Of a DNA stretch of 64,000 nt, positions 57,201-64,000 are shown one piece after another. The stretch lies in NCBI RefSeq assembly GCF_020524045.1, contig NZ_JAIVKL010000008.1, positions 124,001 to 188,000 of the forward strand, read 5' to 3'. The stretch comes from Metabacillus litoralis. GTDB lineage: Bacteria; Bacillota; Bacilli; Bacillales; Bacillaceae. Every line of letters begins with the position of its first letter. Position 1 is the first letter of the stretch. The notes beneath the pieces were generated by a model, which worked only from the letters and a program-made list of their open reading frames with translations, had not been told where the DNA came from and ran no database searches. Made by a program: the position numbers and the translations under genes.

Positions 57201-58046
57201 CGGGTAAAAGTTATTGATAATAAAACTGGTGAAACACTGCTTGACCAAGATTTCACGAAGAATTTGAATGCTGAATGGAAAGAGATTCCTGGTTCTGTTG
57301 GATACACAATTGATTCAGAAAAAGGTCTTATTCTAAAAGCTCAAAATGGTGGATTAAACGGTTTATATTTAATGAATGACAATTGGACGGACTACAAAGT
57401 GGAAGTAACTGCTTCAAAAGAAGGCGGAAACGACGGTTTTTATGTAGGAGTGGGCTTAACGAATATTTCACCTGAGAAAAAGAATGTTCATGAATATGCT
57501 GTAGGATATAACGGGAATAGCACGGCTGTAAAGGTGTACAAAGATGGCATCGAAGGATATACACTAGGCGATTATTCATCAAGTACGGCTGCTGGTAACC
57601 TGCGCTCTAGCTGTTATGAAGAGCTTGCAGATCATACTGCATACACGATCACCGTTAATTATGGAGCTGGTACAGGAAACCGCCTTATCTGCTCGTACAC
57701 AGATGGAACGTTTACTAGTAAGGTGTTGGATTACAATTTAGAAGCTTATAACCGTGACATTTTCAACTCTGTTACAAAAGATGATCAACACGTTTATGTG
57801 AAGCTTGTGAATGCAGATCCATTTGAGAAAATAACAAAAATCTCATTAAAAGACCTTGCTGTTGAAGAAAAGGGAAGATTGATAACAGTAACAGGAGATG
57901 AAAGCCTCGTTCACATACCGAATGTGAACAAAAAGAACGCTGAACAAATTGTACCTATAGAATCAGAAATCAACTTAGATGATAACTGTACCGTTGTTAC
58001 TTTAGCTGCAAATTCAGTTAATATTATTGTACTTAATAAAAACTAA
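54291..58046 (+). CDS. Multidomain GH51 alpha-L-arabinofuranosidase
   Basis: 1251 residues behind AAAGGAGAC. In order: a LamG/concanavalin-type domain (about 10-245; ILAHYHFDDPASVGKDRSGH), an atrophied bacterial Ig domain (about 250-335), the GH51 catalytic region (about 340-970) and a C-terminal beta-sandwich (about 975-1150). The catalytic acid/base is Glu723 in LGVGNENWGTEFF. The predicted nucleophile is Glu855 in VFVGEFAST. FLRFPGGCISEGSYIWDNV is a further family mark. It removes arabinose from arabinan or arabinoxylan fragments. There is no signal peptide, membrane anchor or sorting motif, so a cytoplasmic place is predicted, unusual for an enzyme with a carbohydrate-binding-type lectin domain. 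AraR-like sites lie upstream. Confidence 0.9.
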   Translation: MTQDKTTISFNDRILAHYHFDDPASVGKDRSGHANDAIAEGTIKPLVETVGGRKAVTLVGGNNGTSYLKLPSGFLESINDSTGITVSTWVYLRKGTNVWERIFDFGKSAAGPYLFLSRNLRGVCFSDSDIVADAGKTYSAGEWLHIAMSVKGTEGGTLSSAGPIIYVNGEVVGDGSISQTSSGTYKKLRSWFETFSDKQGYSNNYIGRSQHDVDTDFNGSLSDFRVYKAGLTQDEVIEVMCESLTDAEIVQLAKDKYLSFPIKVVTKNVSLPSSLMGGKVTVSWKSSDENVLNHDGVVEEINEPKGVTLTAVLTKGNQTTEKEFNVSVLPSGVPSHLLTIDGNTEVLDISETLYGLFYEDINNAADGGIYAELVQNRSFESFVFDTYSHASGECGCSTGRNHQPLHAWFGDIEKVTVNNTGGLNQYFGVTDKEVNSHYITASNGSTIVNKGFTDSNHQCAMSIKQGDKYDFTIWAKAESAASITLQLQDQNGESISDSVTIQIEGANTWKKYGVDSKIVLTGTKNVLGQLALTFNGDISIDMVSLMPEDVWGASEEERSQTAHTNYKGNSNYRLRKDLVNALVDLHPTFLRFPGGCISEGSYIWDNVYEWTDSVGDVELRKENFNVWGYMMTMGLGYMEYFQLAEDLNATPLPVMACGVLCQARSDYVHPAGGDLRDYFVKTFTDLIDFAISTDFDGNEWAKLRKKMGHEAPFDLRYLGVGNENWGTEFFANFEYFKAAIDNYMEEHYPDHELHILSTVGAQADDDAYQEGWKFLSGNLKGSATVNFTDGNNVTEETVTWYEKQPNYMDTIADEHYYRSNEYLLNNVDRYNYYYRAYEQDGRLNEAASSKVFVGEFASTDKNTLAGAVAEAAIMTGYEKNSDVVKLAAYAPLFNKVLTDGTYRWTPDLIWFDDETVWYTPNYYVQHLFAKYLGTTLLGTSFSAYQNGKMTELASHGGIEIAAGNAEVHVKRVKVIDNKTGETLLDQDFTKNLNAEWKEIPGSVGYTIDSEKGLILKAQNGGLNGLYLMNDNWTDYKVEVTASKEGGNDGFYVGVGLTNISPEKKNVHEYAVGYNGNSTAVKVYKDGIEGYTLGDYSSSTAAGNLRSSCYEELADHTAYTITVNYGAGTGNRLICSYTDGTFTSKVLDYNLEAYNRDIFNSVTKDDQHVYVKLVNADPFEKITKISLKDLAVEEKGRLITVTGDESLVHIPNVNKKNAEQIVPIESEINLDDNCTVVTLAANSVNIIVLNKN

Positions 58047-58053
58047 AATTTAT

Positions 58054-58089
58054 AAGAACATGTTTGTAATAACAAGCATGTTCTTTTTT
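58054..58089 (+). terminator. Rho-independent terminator
   Basis: AAGAACATGTTTGTAA ... CAAGCATGTTCTTTTTT. The remaining gap to 58416 shows no convincing gene. Confidence 0.85.
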
Positions 58090-58416
58090 AAATTATGGCT
58101 CTGTTAAAGGGAAACGTTGATATTTGAACCCTTCTCAAAATATTTGTATAATTAAGAAAATAATAGCTGTTAGTAAGGTTAAGCAAAGCGGTTAGTAATC
58201 TATTAAAACATATCGACGAATTATCACGTACAGAAAAAGAGTGAGTGTTTCAATTGGTAAACCGCTAAGTTGTAACTGCTTCATCAGTCGGCGGTAGTAT
58301 CTAATCACAACAATACCTTTAAATTGTTCCATATCCATTTGATTAAGGGCATCAAACGGTTTTTAAACTTTCATTTTCACAACACGCCTCGTATGTTAAA
58401 TAAGGAGTTTTCTACT

Positions 58417-58587
58417 ATGAATACACCCGAACAAAACGAAAAAAATTTATTTGAAATGAAAAAAATGATTACAGAAATTGTATTAGTCTTGTCTATTACA
58501 TGGATAGTGTGTTGGTTTATTGTAGACAATACATTCTTTTGGTTTTCAGTATTGAGTTCTGTACTTATTTTCTTTCGAGATTTTTAA
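58417..58587 (+). CDS. Small membrane protein, 56 residues
   Basis: ATG 58417 is preferred over an upstream in-frame start at 58324 because TAAGGAG lies 8 bases before it. A charged N-terminus (NTPEQNEKNLFEMKKM) is followed by two closely spaced hydrophobic segments, EIVLVLSITWIVCWFIV and FFWFSVLSSVLIFF. No family is recognised. Confidence 0.5.
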   Translation: MNTPEQNEKNLFEMKKMITEIVLVLSITWIVCWFIVDNTFFWFSVLSSVLIFFRDF

Positions 58588-58773
58588 AGGTTTCTTTAAA
58601 ATCCCTTTATGTAGGATGTTCCATTACTTTGTCTATTGCAATTTTTGTTACAATTTTTATTTAATAAAATTACTTTCATTTGTAATCTTGATGGGGAGGG
58701 CGAATAAGTATCGCTTCCCTTAATTTTTATTATAAAAACACATGATCATTTAACAAAGTCAAATTTAACAAAC

Positions 58774-58956
58774 TTAATGAAACGCAATTTCCTCATAAAC
58801 CTTATCTACAGTAACATCATCTGTCACATCAAATTCCATTCTTAAGTTATAGCGAATGATCTCTTTATTTACTGAGCCTTCAGTAACTTCAACAACATTT
58901 CCTTTAAGCCAATTCGCCATCTTATTAATTTCGTTAACATCAATAGATCTATCCAA
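58774..58956 (-). CDS. Small hypothetical protein, 60 residues
   Basis: Starts at a TTG at 58954-58956 on the minus strand, 7 bases after AAGGAGATG. The product is acidic and soluble: NEINKMANWLKGNVVEVTEG then IIRYNLRMEFDVTDDVTVDK. The helix-then-strands outline and good ribosome binding site support a real gene. The function is unknown. Confidence 0.55.
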   Translation of the reverse strand: MDRSIDVNEINKMANWLKGNVVEVTEGSVNKEIIRYNLRMEFDVTDDVTVDKVYEEIAFH

Positions 58957-59132
58957 GTTAACATCTCCTTACCTTACGATCATTTCTTATAGAATCCTCG
59001 ATTAGGACTATTTATATTCGTATTAAAGAGTTTGTTTAAAAGCATTAAGGAATTAATCGTAAAAATGCATGAATCAGGGATAGGTAGGTAAAACCTAATA
59101 AGTAAGATTTTAACGATAGAGGTGTTTTTTTC

Positions 59133-62100
59133 ATGAAGTTTGATCGCTATGAAGTAAAATTAGATCAGCAAAATAACTATACTCTTTTTATCTATCTTGA
59201 CTCTTATTTAACAGAGTTTTCAGATGAACTTCATACTATCCAAGTAGAGACACAAGAATTGCAAAAAAGCATTCGTCAATTAATTAAAACAAAATTCCCC
59301 CATATCCCTATTAAAACAGCAAAGGTAGTGGCGGGTACGATTATTGTAACGACTCTATATTTATACGGAGCACCAGGCTTCCAAAGCCATAAAAGTGTTA
59401 GTGCACAAACACTTCAAGGAGTTCAATACGATACCTATACGGTTGCTTCAGGTGATAGTTTATCGTTAATAGGTAAAAAATTGAACGTGTCTGTTGCTAC
59501 CATCAAAACATTAAATAACTTAACTTCTGACACGATTTTTATCGGACAAACATTAAAATTACCTTATTACACGTATACGGTTGTATCTGGAGACAGTCTT
59601 TCAGTTATTGCCAAACGATACAATACAACAACTGAACAAATTGCTTCCTTCAACGAATTAACAACTTTTACAATTAACATAGGTCAAAAGATTAAAATAC
59701 CGCTTAACCTATCAACACCTGTGCAGGAACCAGTTTCAACACCTACTGAACCTATAACAAATAGTGATACATACACAGTTGTATCAGGTGATACTCTTTC
59801 ATTAATCGCTAAAAAATTGAATACAACTGTTGAAAACTTAAGATCACTAAACAACTTAACAACAGATATGATTTTCGTTGGCCAGGTTTTAAATGTTACG
59901 AAATCACAGCAAGAGACGATTATACAAAAACCAATTACGACGACTCAACCAATGCCAACCGAAAATGAATCAACTTACACGGTGGTAGCAGGTGATTCGT
60001 TATCTCTAATTGCAAAAAGATTTTCTACAACAGTTGCTTCAATTCAGGAAACGAATCAGTTAGCTTCAACAGTGATTCGTGTAGGCCAGGTATTGAACAT
60101 TCCTATTAACAAAGCTAGTGTTGTTACACCTGAAATAGTGAAAGAAGATCCAGCTTTAACGATAACAACTTATACTGTCGTTTCTGGAGATTCATTATCT
60201 CTCATTGCTAAGAAATTCAATACAACCGTTACTGCCATAAAAGAAAATAACAACTTAACAAAAGATGTAATCTACATTGGTCAAGTGTTAACCATCTCAC
60301 CATTAACAAAGCAGGCACAAGTAGATGTAATTGCACCAACCTCACCAGTGATAGAAATTGTAGATGTTATAAACAATCAAAACCAATCAAATGTATCAAT
60401 AAGTGGAAAAGCAGAAGAAAATGCAACGATAGTAGTGGTGATCACTGATACACAGCAAAAAACTGTAAGCTTTGAAATGAAAGCAGACAACAATGGTCAA
60501 TATGTACAAAATGTAGATATTTCCAAGCTTAGCGACGGTGCCTTAACAGTATCAGCTATCGCGGTTGATTTAGCTGGTAATAAAAGTGCAGAAAAGCTGG
60601 TTACATTGAAGAAGGATACTGCATCAACAGCACCATCGATCACAACATCTAATATGAACGAAAACAATAGTTCCTCGTATTTTATCTCTGGTATAGCAGA
60701 TGCCGGCTCGGTTGTAGCAATCATCATGACAGATGATACAAAAACGATAAGTGCTGAAACGATTGCTAATGAACGCGGAGAATACCAAGTTTTTATCAAT
60801 GGTTCAACATTACAAGATGGAGATATTAGGATTACAGCTAAAGCAATTGACCCTTTAAAAAATGAAAGTGAATCTACAACAAGAATTGTGACAAAAGATA
60901 CAACAATTACAGCACCTACATTGATGCCAATTTCTTTCATTAATGAACATTCGTCAAAAAATGTTGTTGTAAAAGGAAATAGTGAGGAAAACACATCAAT
61001 AGTACTAACTGCAACAGATGATTTAACACAAGTTCAAACAGAAATTATAGCAGATGAAACGGGTTATTTTCAACAAACCTTGGATTTGTCCAAGCTAAAA
61101 GACGGAAATATTACAATTTCATCTACTTCAACTGATGCTTTCGGAAATAAAAGTGAAGCAGCAACAATGATAGTTAAAAAAGATACTCAAAGTACTCAAC
61201 CGATAGTAGAAATAAAAGAAAATGTTACACCACAAAATGCACACGAATTTCAAATAAGTGGTATCACCGAAGAATATGCAGTAGTGAATGTTTCAATAAG
61301 TGATGAGCAAAATCAAACAACTGAAAAGAAATTGAAAGCTGACGAAAATGGAAGGTTTCAAGAAAGCTTCGATCTTCGTACACTTCATGATGGTAAATTA
61401 ACTTTAACTGCTTACTCAGTTGATGAATTAGAAAATAAAAGTATTACAACTGAAACAATAATGGTGAAGGATACGGTTGTTAATCCACCAAAAATAAAAT
61501 TGCCTGCATTTATTAATAATGATAATGAAACGAATGTTTCCATCACTGGCTTTGCTCTTCCAAGGTCAACAATTTTGATCACTTTTACAGACAAAAGTAA
61601 TGCAGTGAAAATTCTTGAAGCAACAGCAAATATAGATGGAGAGTATGAAGCAATAGCAGATCTAAGTGATTTGCAAGATGAAGAAATTATTGTAAGTGCT
61701 ATTCAAACGAGTTTGGCGGGAATTAAAAGTGACGTTACTGAAAGTAAATTAATCAAAGATGTCGAAATCCCACTTACTCCAATTTTCCATAACTCTACCT
61801 ATATTAATCGTGAAAATCAGCATGATTACCTGTTATCAGGAACTGCAGAAGCTTCCGCGATTATCAGCATATCGATTGATCAACTTAACGGGCAATCAAT
61901 CAATTTAGAAACAACAGCGGATGAATCAGGAAAATTCACATTGCCTGTTGATCTGTCTTCGTTTAATGAGGGAGATATTAACTTTTCACTATCTCAAGTC
62001 GATTCAGCAGGAAATAAGAGTGAGTTTATTTCAAAAACGTTAATCAAAGACACAATATCTTCGAATAAGTTAGAACTGAATGTCTTAAAAACCATTTTTA

Positions 62101-64000
62101 GTGGTAATGTTTACAATTATCAATTAAACGGTTTTGCAGATCCACATACATCACTTGCTTTCCTATTTTCTGATGGTGAAAAAATACTAAAACAAACAGT
62201 TGAATCAGATGAAAATGGACTCTTTAAAGTAATCAATGATATGAGCACACTAAATGATGGTGAAATAAAAGTCACTGTTCAAACAAAAGATTCTGCTGGA
62301 AACATAGGAGAGATTCAACCAGAAATCATCACAAAAGATACTACTTCACCAGCAGAAGCGGTTGTGACAGTAGCTCCTTATATTAATCAACACAATAGCA
62401 CCAAATATAAAGTAAGTGGATCAAGTGTCGAAGAAGGAGCAACTATATCGATCACAGCAACAGATGGAGTTACATCAATAAAAGAAACAGCTTTAGTGGT
62501 CAATGGGAGTTTTTCTAAAGATCTTAATCTTTCTACTCTAAAAGATAGCGTGATTACTTTTACGATCACACAAACAGACAGAGCAGGTAACACAAGCATT
62601 GTACAAGCAGCAACCATTGAAAAAGATACAGAGATAAAAGAACCGATTGTTTCTAAAAATGGATTTCGCTATGAAAATCTCCAGTCAATTTACACATTAA
62701 TTGGCACATCTGAGCCAAATGCTACAATTGACGTGATAGTTAGGAATCAAAATGGAGAAAGCCTTTTAACCACTTCGTCAGAAGCAGACAATCATGGTTT
62801 TTACACAATTTCCATGTATCTAGATGTTTTAGAAGCAAGAGGAGATGTGACAGTCTCTATTTCACAAACAGATTTAGCAGGAAATATAAGTGAAATCAAA
62901 ACAATTCCTCTTCAAGCTCATACAGTAGGTGAAGGAGAAACACTAGAGGATATTGCCAAAAGGTATAACACATCTGTTGTAGCACTAACATCTCTTAATC
63001 AGCTTTCAAGTAGTATTGTTTCAGCAAACCAACAGCTGCTATTGCCTATTAGTGCAAGTGAAGTAATCAATTTAGGGTATATGTATTTTGGAAATACAAA
63101 GGATTATATCAATATGGTTAATTCCACTTCTCATTCAGTGAATGTTGTGGCACCAAGTTACTTTGATATTCATCATGATGGATCTTTAAAACTTACGTAT
63201 CAAGTAGATGTTTCTTTTATTTCGATGATGCATATGCAAGGAAAACGAGTTGTTCCTTTCTTGAGTAATCATTGGGACCGTGAACTTGGACGTGCGATGT
63301 TAGCAAACAGAGAAGAGGCAGCACAGCAAATAGCCGATGCTATCGAACGATACAATTTAGACGGTGTGAATGTTGATATTGAAAATGTCACAGCTGAAGA
63401 TCGACAGGATTATACAGAGTTTGTTCGTCTTTTACGTGAGAAAATTCCAAGCTCTAAGGAAGTTTCTGTAGCGGTTGCAGCAAATCCGAATGGATGGACA
63501 ACTGGTTGGCATGGTTCGTATGATTATACTGAATTAGCCAAATACGCTGATTATCTTATGATTATGAGTTATGATGAAAGCTATCCTGGCGGTGCAGCAG
63601 GCTCAGTTGCAAGCTATAATTGGGTTGAAAGATCTGTTCAATATGCGTTAAATCAACATGTTTCCAGCGATAAAATTGTATTAGGAGCGGCTCACTTCGG
63701 AAGGTATTGGATGGAAGGTGCTTTATTCGGAGGACACGGTATCTCAAACTCTCAAGTGCAAATGTTAATTGATAGATACAATGGTCAAGTGAATTTCGAT
63801 GAATTAAGCAAAACACCTAAAGCAACAATTATAATTCGAGAAGGTGATCCAGTAACTGTTATTGGTGGAAACACTCTTGCACCAGGATCATACGAAATAT
63901 GGTTTGAAAATGAAGAATCTATTTCACATAAGCTATCTTTACTTAGTCAATATAATCTCAAAGGAGTAGGAAATTGGAGTATTGGCCAGGAAAATACAGA
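59133..64000 (+). CDS. Giant LysM / Ig-repeat / GH18 wall-associated protein, 3' end cut by window edge
   Basis: ATG 59133 with GAGGTG upstream; the frame stays open to base 64000 (1622 codons). A cytoplasmic-type N-terminus (1-64) leads to one membrane segment (about 65-82; TAKVVAGTIIVTTLYLYGAP). Five LysM domains follow (from about 101, 147, 213, 282 and 346; YTVVSGDSLSLIAKKFNTT type). Next come nine Ig-like repeats of about 90-95 residues (about 410-1255), most ending in ITVSA-x-x-x-D-x-AGNKS-x KD. A sixth LysM starts near 1264, then a GH18 domain. The GH18 signature DGVNVDIENV has its catalytic glutamate at 1417. It should bind peptidoglycan or chitin and cleave its glycan chains at the cell surface, as in spore or wall hydrolases of the YaaH/YdhD kind. 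The exact substrate is open. Confidence 0.9.
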   Translation, partial: MKFDRYEVKLDQQNNYTLFIYLDSYLTEFSDELHTIQVETQELQKSIRQLIKTKFPHIPIKTAKVVAGTIIVTTLYLYGAPGFQSHKSVSAQTLQGVQYDTYTVASGDSLSLIGKKLNVSVATIKTLNNLTSDTIFIGQTLKLPYYTYTVVSGDSLSVIAKRYNTTTEQIASFNELTTFTINIGQKIKIPLNLSTPVQEPVSTPTEPITNSDTYTVVSGDTLSLIAKKLNTTVENLRSLNNLTTDMIFVGQVLNVTKSQQETIIQKPITTTQPMPTENESTYTVVAGDSLSLIAKRFSTTVASIQETNQLASTVIRVGQVLNIPINKASVVTPEIVKEDPALTITTYTVVSGDSLSLIAKKFNTTVTAIKENNNLTKDVIYIGQVLTISPLTKQAQVDVIAPTSPVIEIVDVINNQNQSNVSISGKAEENATIVVVITDTQQKTVSFEMKADNNGQYVQNVDISKLSDGALTVSAIAVDLAGNKSAEKLVTLKKDTASTAPSITTSNMNENNSSSYFISGIADAGSVVAIIMTDDTKTISAETIANERGEYQVFINGSTLQDGDIRITAKAIDPLKNESESTTRIVTKDTTITAPTLMPISFINEHSSKNVVVKGNSEENTSIVLTATDDLTQVQTEIIADETGYFQQTLDLSKLKDGNITISSTSTDAFGNKSEAATMIVKKDTQSTQPIVEIKENVTPQNAHEFQISGITEEYAVVNVSISDEQNQTTEKKLKADENGRFQESFDLRTLHDGKLTLTAYSVDELENKSITTETIMVKDTVVNPPKIKLPAFINNDNETNVSITGFALPRSTILITFTDKSNAVKILEATANIDGEYEAIADLSDLQDEEIIVSAIQTSLAGIKSDVTESKLIKDVEIPLTPIFHNSTYINRENQHDYLLSGTAEASAIISISIDQLNGQSINLETTADESGKFTLPVDLSSFNEGDINFSLSQVDSAGNKSEFISKTLIKDTISSNKLELNVLKTIFSGNVYNYQLNGFADPHTSLAFLFSDGEKILKQTVESDENGLFKVINDMSTLNDGEIKVTVQTKDSAGNIGEIQPEIITKDTTSPAEAVVTVAPYINQHNSTKYKVSGSSVEEGATISITATDGVTSIKETALVVNGSFSKDLNLSTLKDSVITFTITQTDRAGNTSIVQAATIEKDTEIKEPIVSKNGFRYENLQSIYTLIGTSEPNATIDVIVRNQNGESLLTTSSEADNHGFYTISMYLDVLEARGDVTVSISQTDLAGNISEIKTIPLQAHTVGEGETLEDIAKRYNTSVVALTSLNQLSSSIVSANQQLLLPISASEVINLGYMYFGNTKDYINMVNSTSHSVNVVAPSYFDIHHDGSLKLTYQVDVSFISMMHMQGKRVVPFLSNHWDRELGRAMLANREEAAQQIADAIERYNLDGVNVDIENVTAEDRQDYTEFVRLLREKIPSSKEVSVAVAANPNGWTTGWHGSYDYTELAKYADYLMIMSYDESYPGGAAGSVASYNWVERSVQYALNQHVSSDKIVLGAAHFGRYWMEGALFGGHGISNSQVQMLIDRYNGQVNFDELSKTPKATIIIREGDPVTVIGGNTLAPGSYEIWFENEESISHKLSLLSQYNLKGVGNWSIGQENT

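Noticed and set aside
58192-58338. A minus-strand frame of 48 codons (start MDMEQFKGIVVIRYYRRLMK).
   Set aside because: Its composition looks coding-like and it could be a gene or transposase remnant, but there is no ribosome binding site and I recognise no family.

Overview
The window looks like chromosome of a low-GC Gram-positive rod of the Bacillaceae (Bacillus sensu lato). The reasons are AT-rich DNA, strong AGGAGG-type ribosome binding sites with some TTG/GTG starts, close relatives of B. subtilis mdx, lic/bgl, gltC, mta and yfkN genes, and two intergenic repeats of a kind common in Bacillus genomes. No rRNA, tRNA, CRISPR array or intact insertion sequence was seen. Family assignments come from motif recognition by eye, not from searches.

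Region 1 (1-15443) is an accessory island of type VII secretion (LXG) polymorphic toxins. Two full toxin genes share an almost identical N-terminal half. They end in different toxic domains: a deaminase at 988-3009 and a DNA/RNA non-specific nuclease at 10217-12619. Each is followed by its immunity gene. Around them lie six or more cassettes in which an intact immunity gene follows a broken, start-less toxin C-terminus. Recognisable fragments include an RNase A-like domain with a CdiI-like immunity gene, an HNH-like fragment with a SUKH gene, and a WHH-type nuclease with a DUF6985-like gene. Shared terminators and a shared spacer block separate the cassettes. A class I cyclic-di-GMP riboswitch with its own terminator precedes a glycine-rich, WRDGDG-tailed protein inside the island. 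A roughly 200-bp promoter region is repeated before both LXG genes and again 34 kb away, before a small membrane protein at 44271. A NERD-domain gene is cut by the left edge.

Region 2 (15742-18308) holds a TIR-domain/helical-repeat protein with the predicted NADase glutamate, followed closely by a YdcF/DUF218 protein. This is a candidate defence pair. A 48-residue protein follows on the other strand.

Region 3 (18902-24681) is a maltodextrin locus: an intracellular maltogenic amylase/neopullulanase divergent from mdxEFG-type ABC transporter genes, with LacI/CcpA-type operators between them. Region 4 (24859-37108) is mostly ordinary chromosome: a nucleotidyltransferase, a large secreted YfkN-type nucleotidase, decayed small genes, a Mta/TipA-type MerR regulator with the typical 19-bp promoter spacer, VOC and SRPBCC proteins, and gdhA divergent from a GltC-like LysR regulator.

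Region 5 (37315-43782) is an ascorbate-type PTS operon: a PRD regulator carrying EIIB-like and EIIA domains, then EIIB, EIIC, a small helical-repeat protein, a class II aldolase and a P-loop kinase. A decayed HPr paralogue ends it. Region 6 (44271-47070) has the small glycine-rich membrane protein and an ECF41 sigma factor overlapping an FAD oxidoreductase gene, behind a perfect ECF41 promoter. Region 7 (47280-51989) is a beta-glucoside locus, licT-bglP-bglH, with two antiterminator/terminator pairs. A Bacillus repeat has been inserted in the bglP leader.

Region 8 (52107-64000) holds a chemotaxis receptor behind a SigD-like promoter, a 1251-residue GH51 arabinofuranosidase with AraR-like operators and no signal peptide, small genes, and a giant LysM/Ig-repeat/GH18 protein cut by the right edge.
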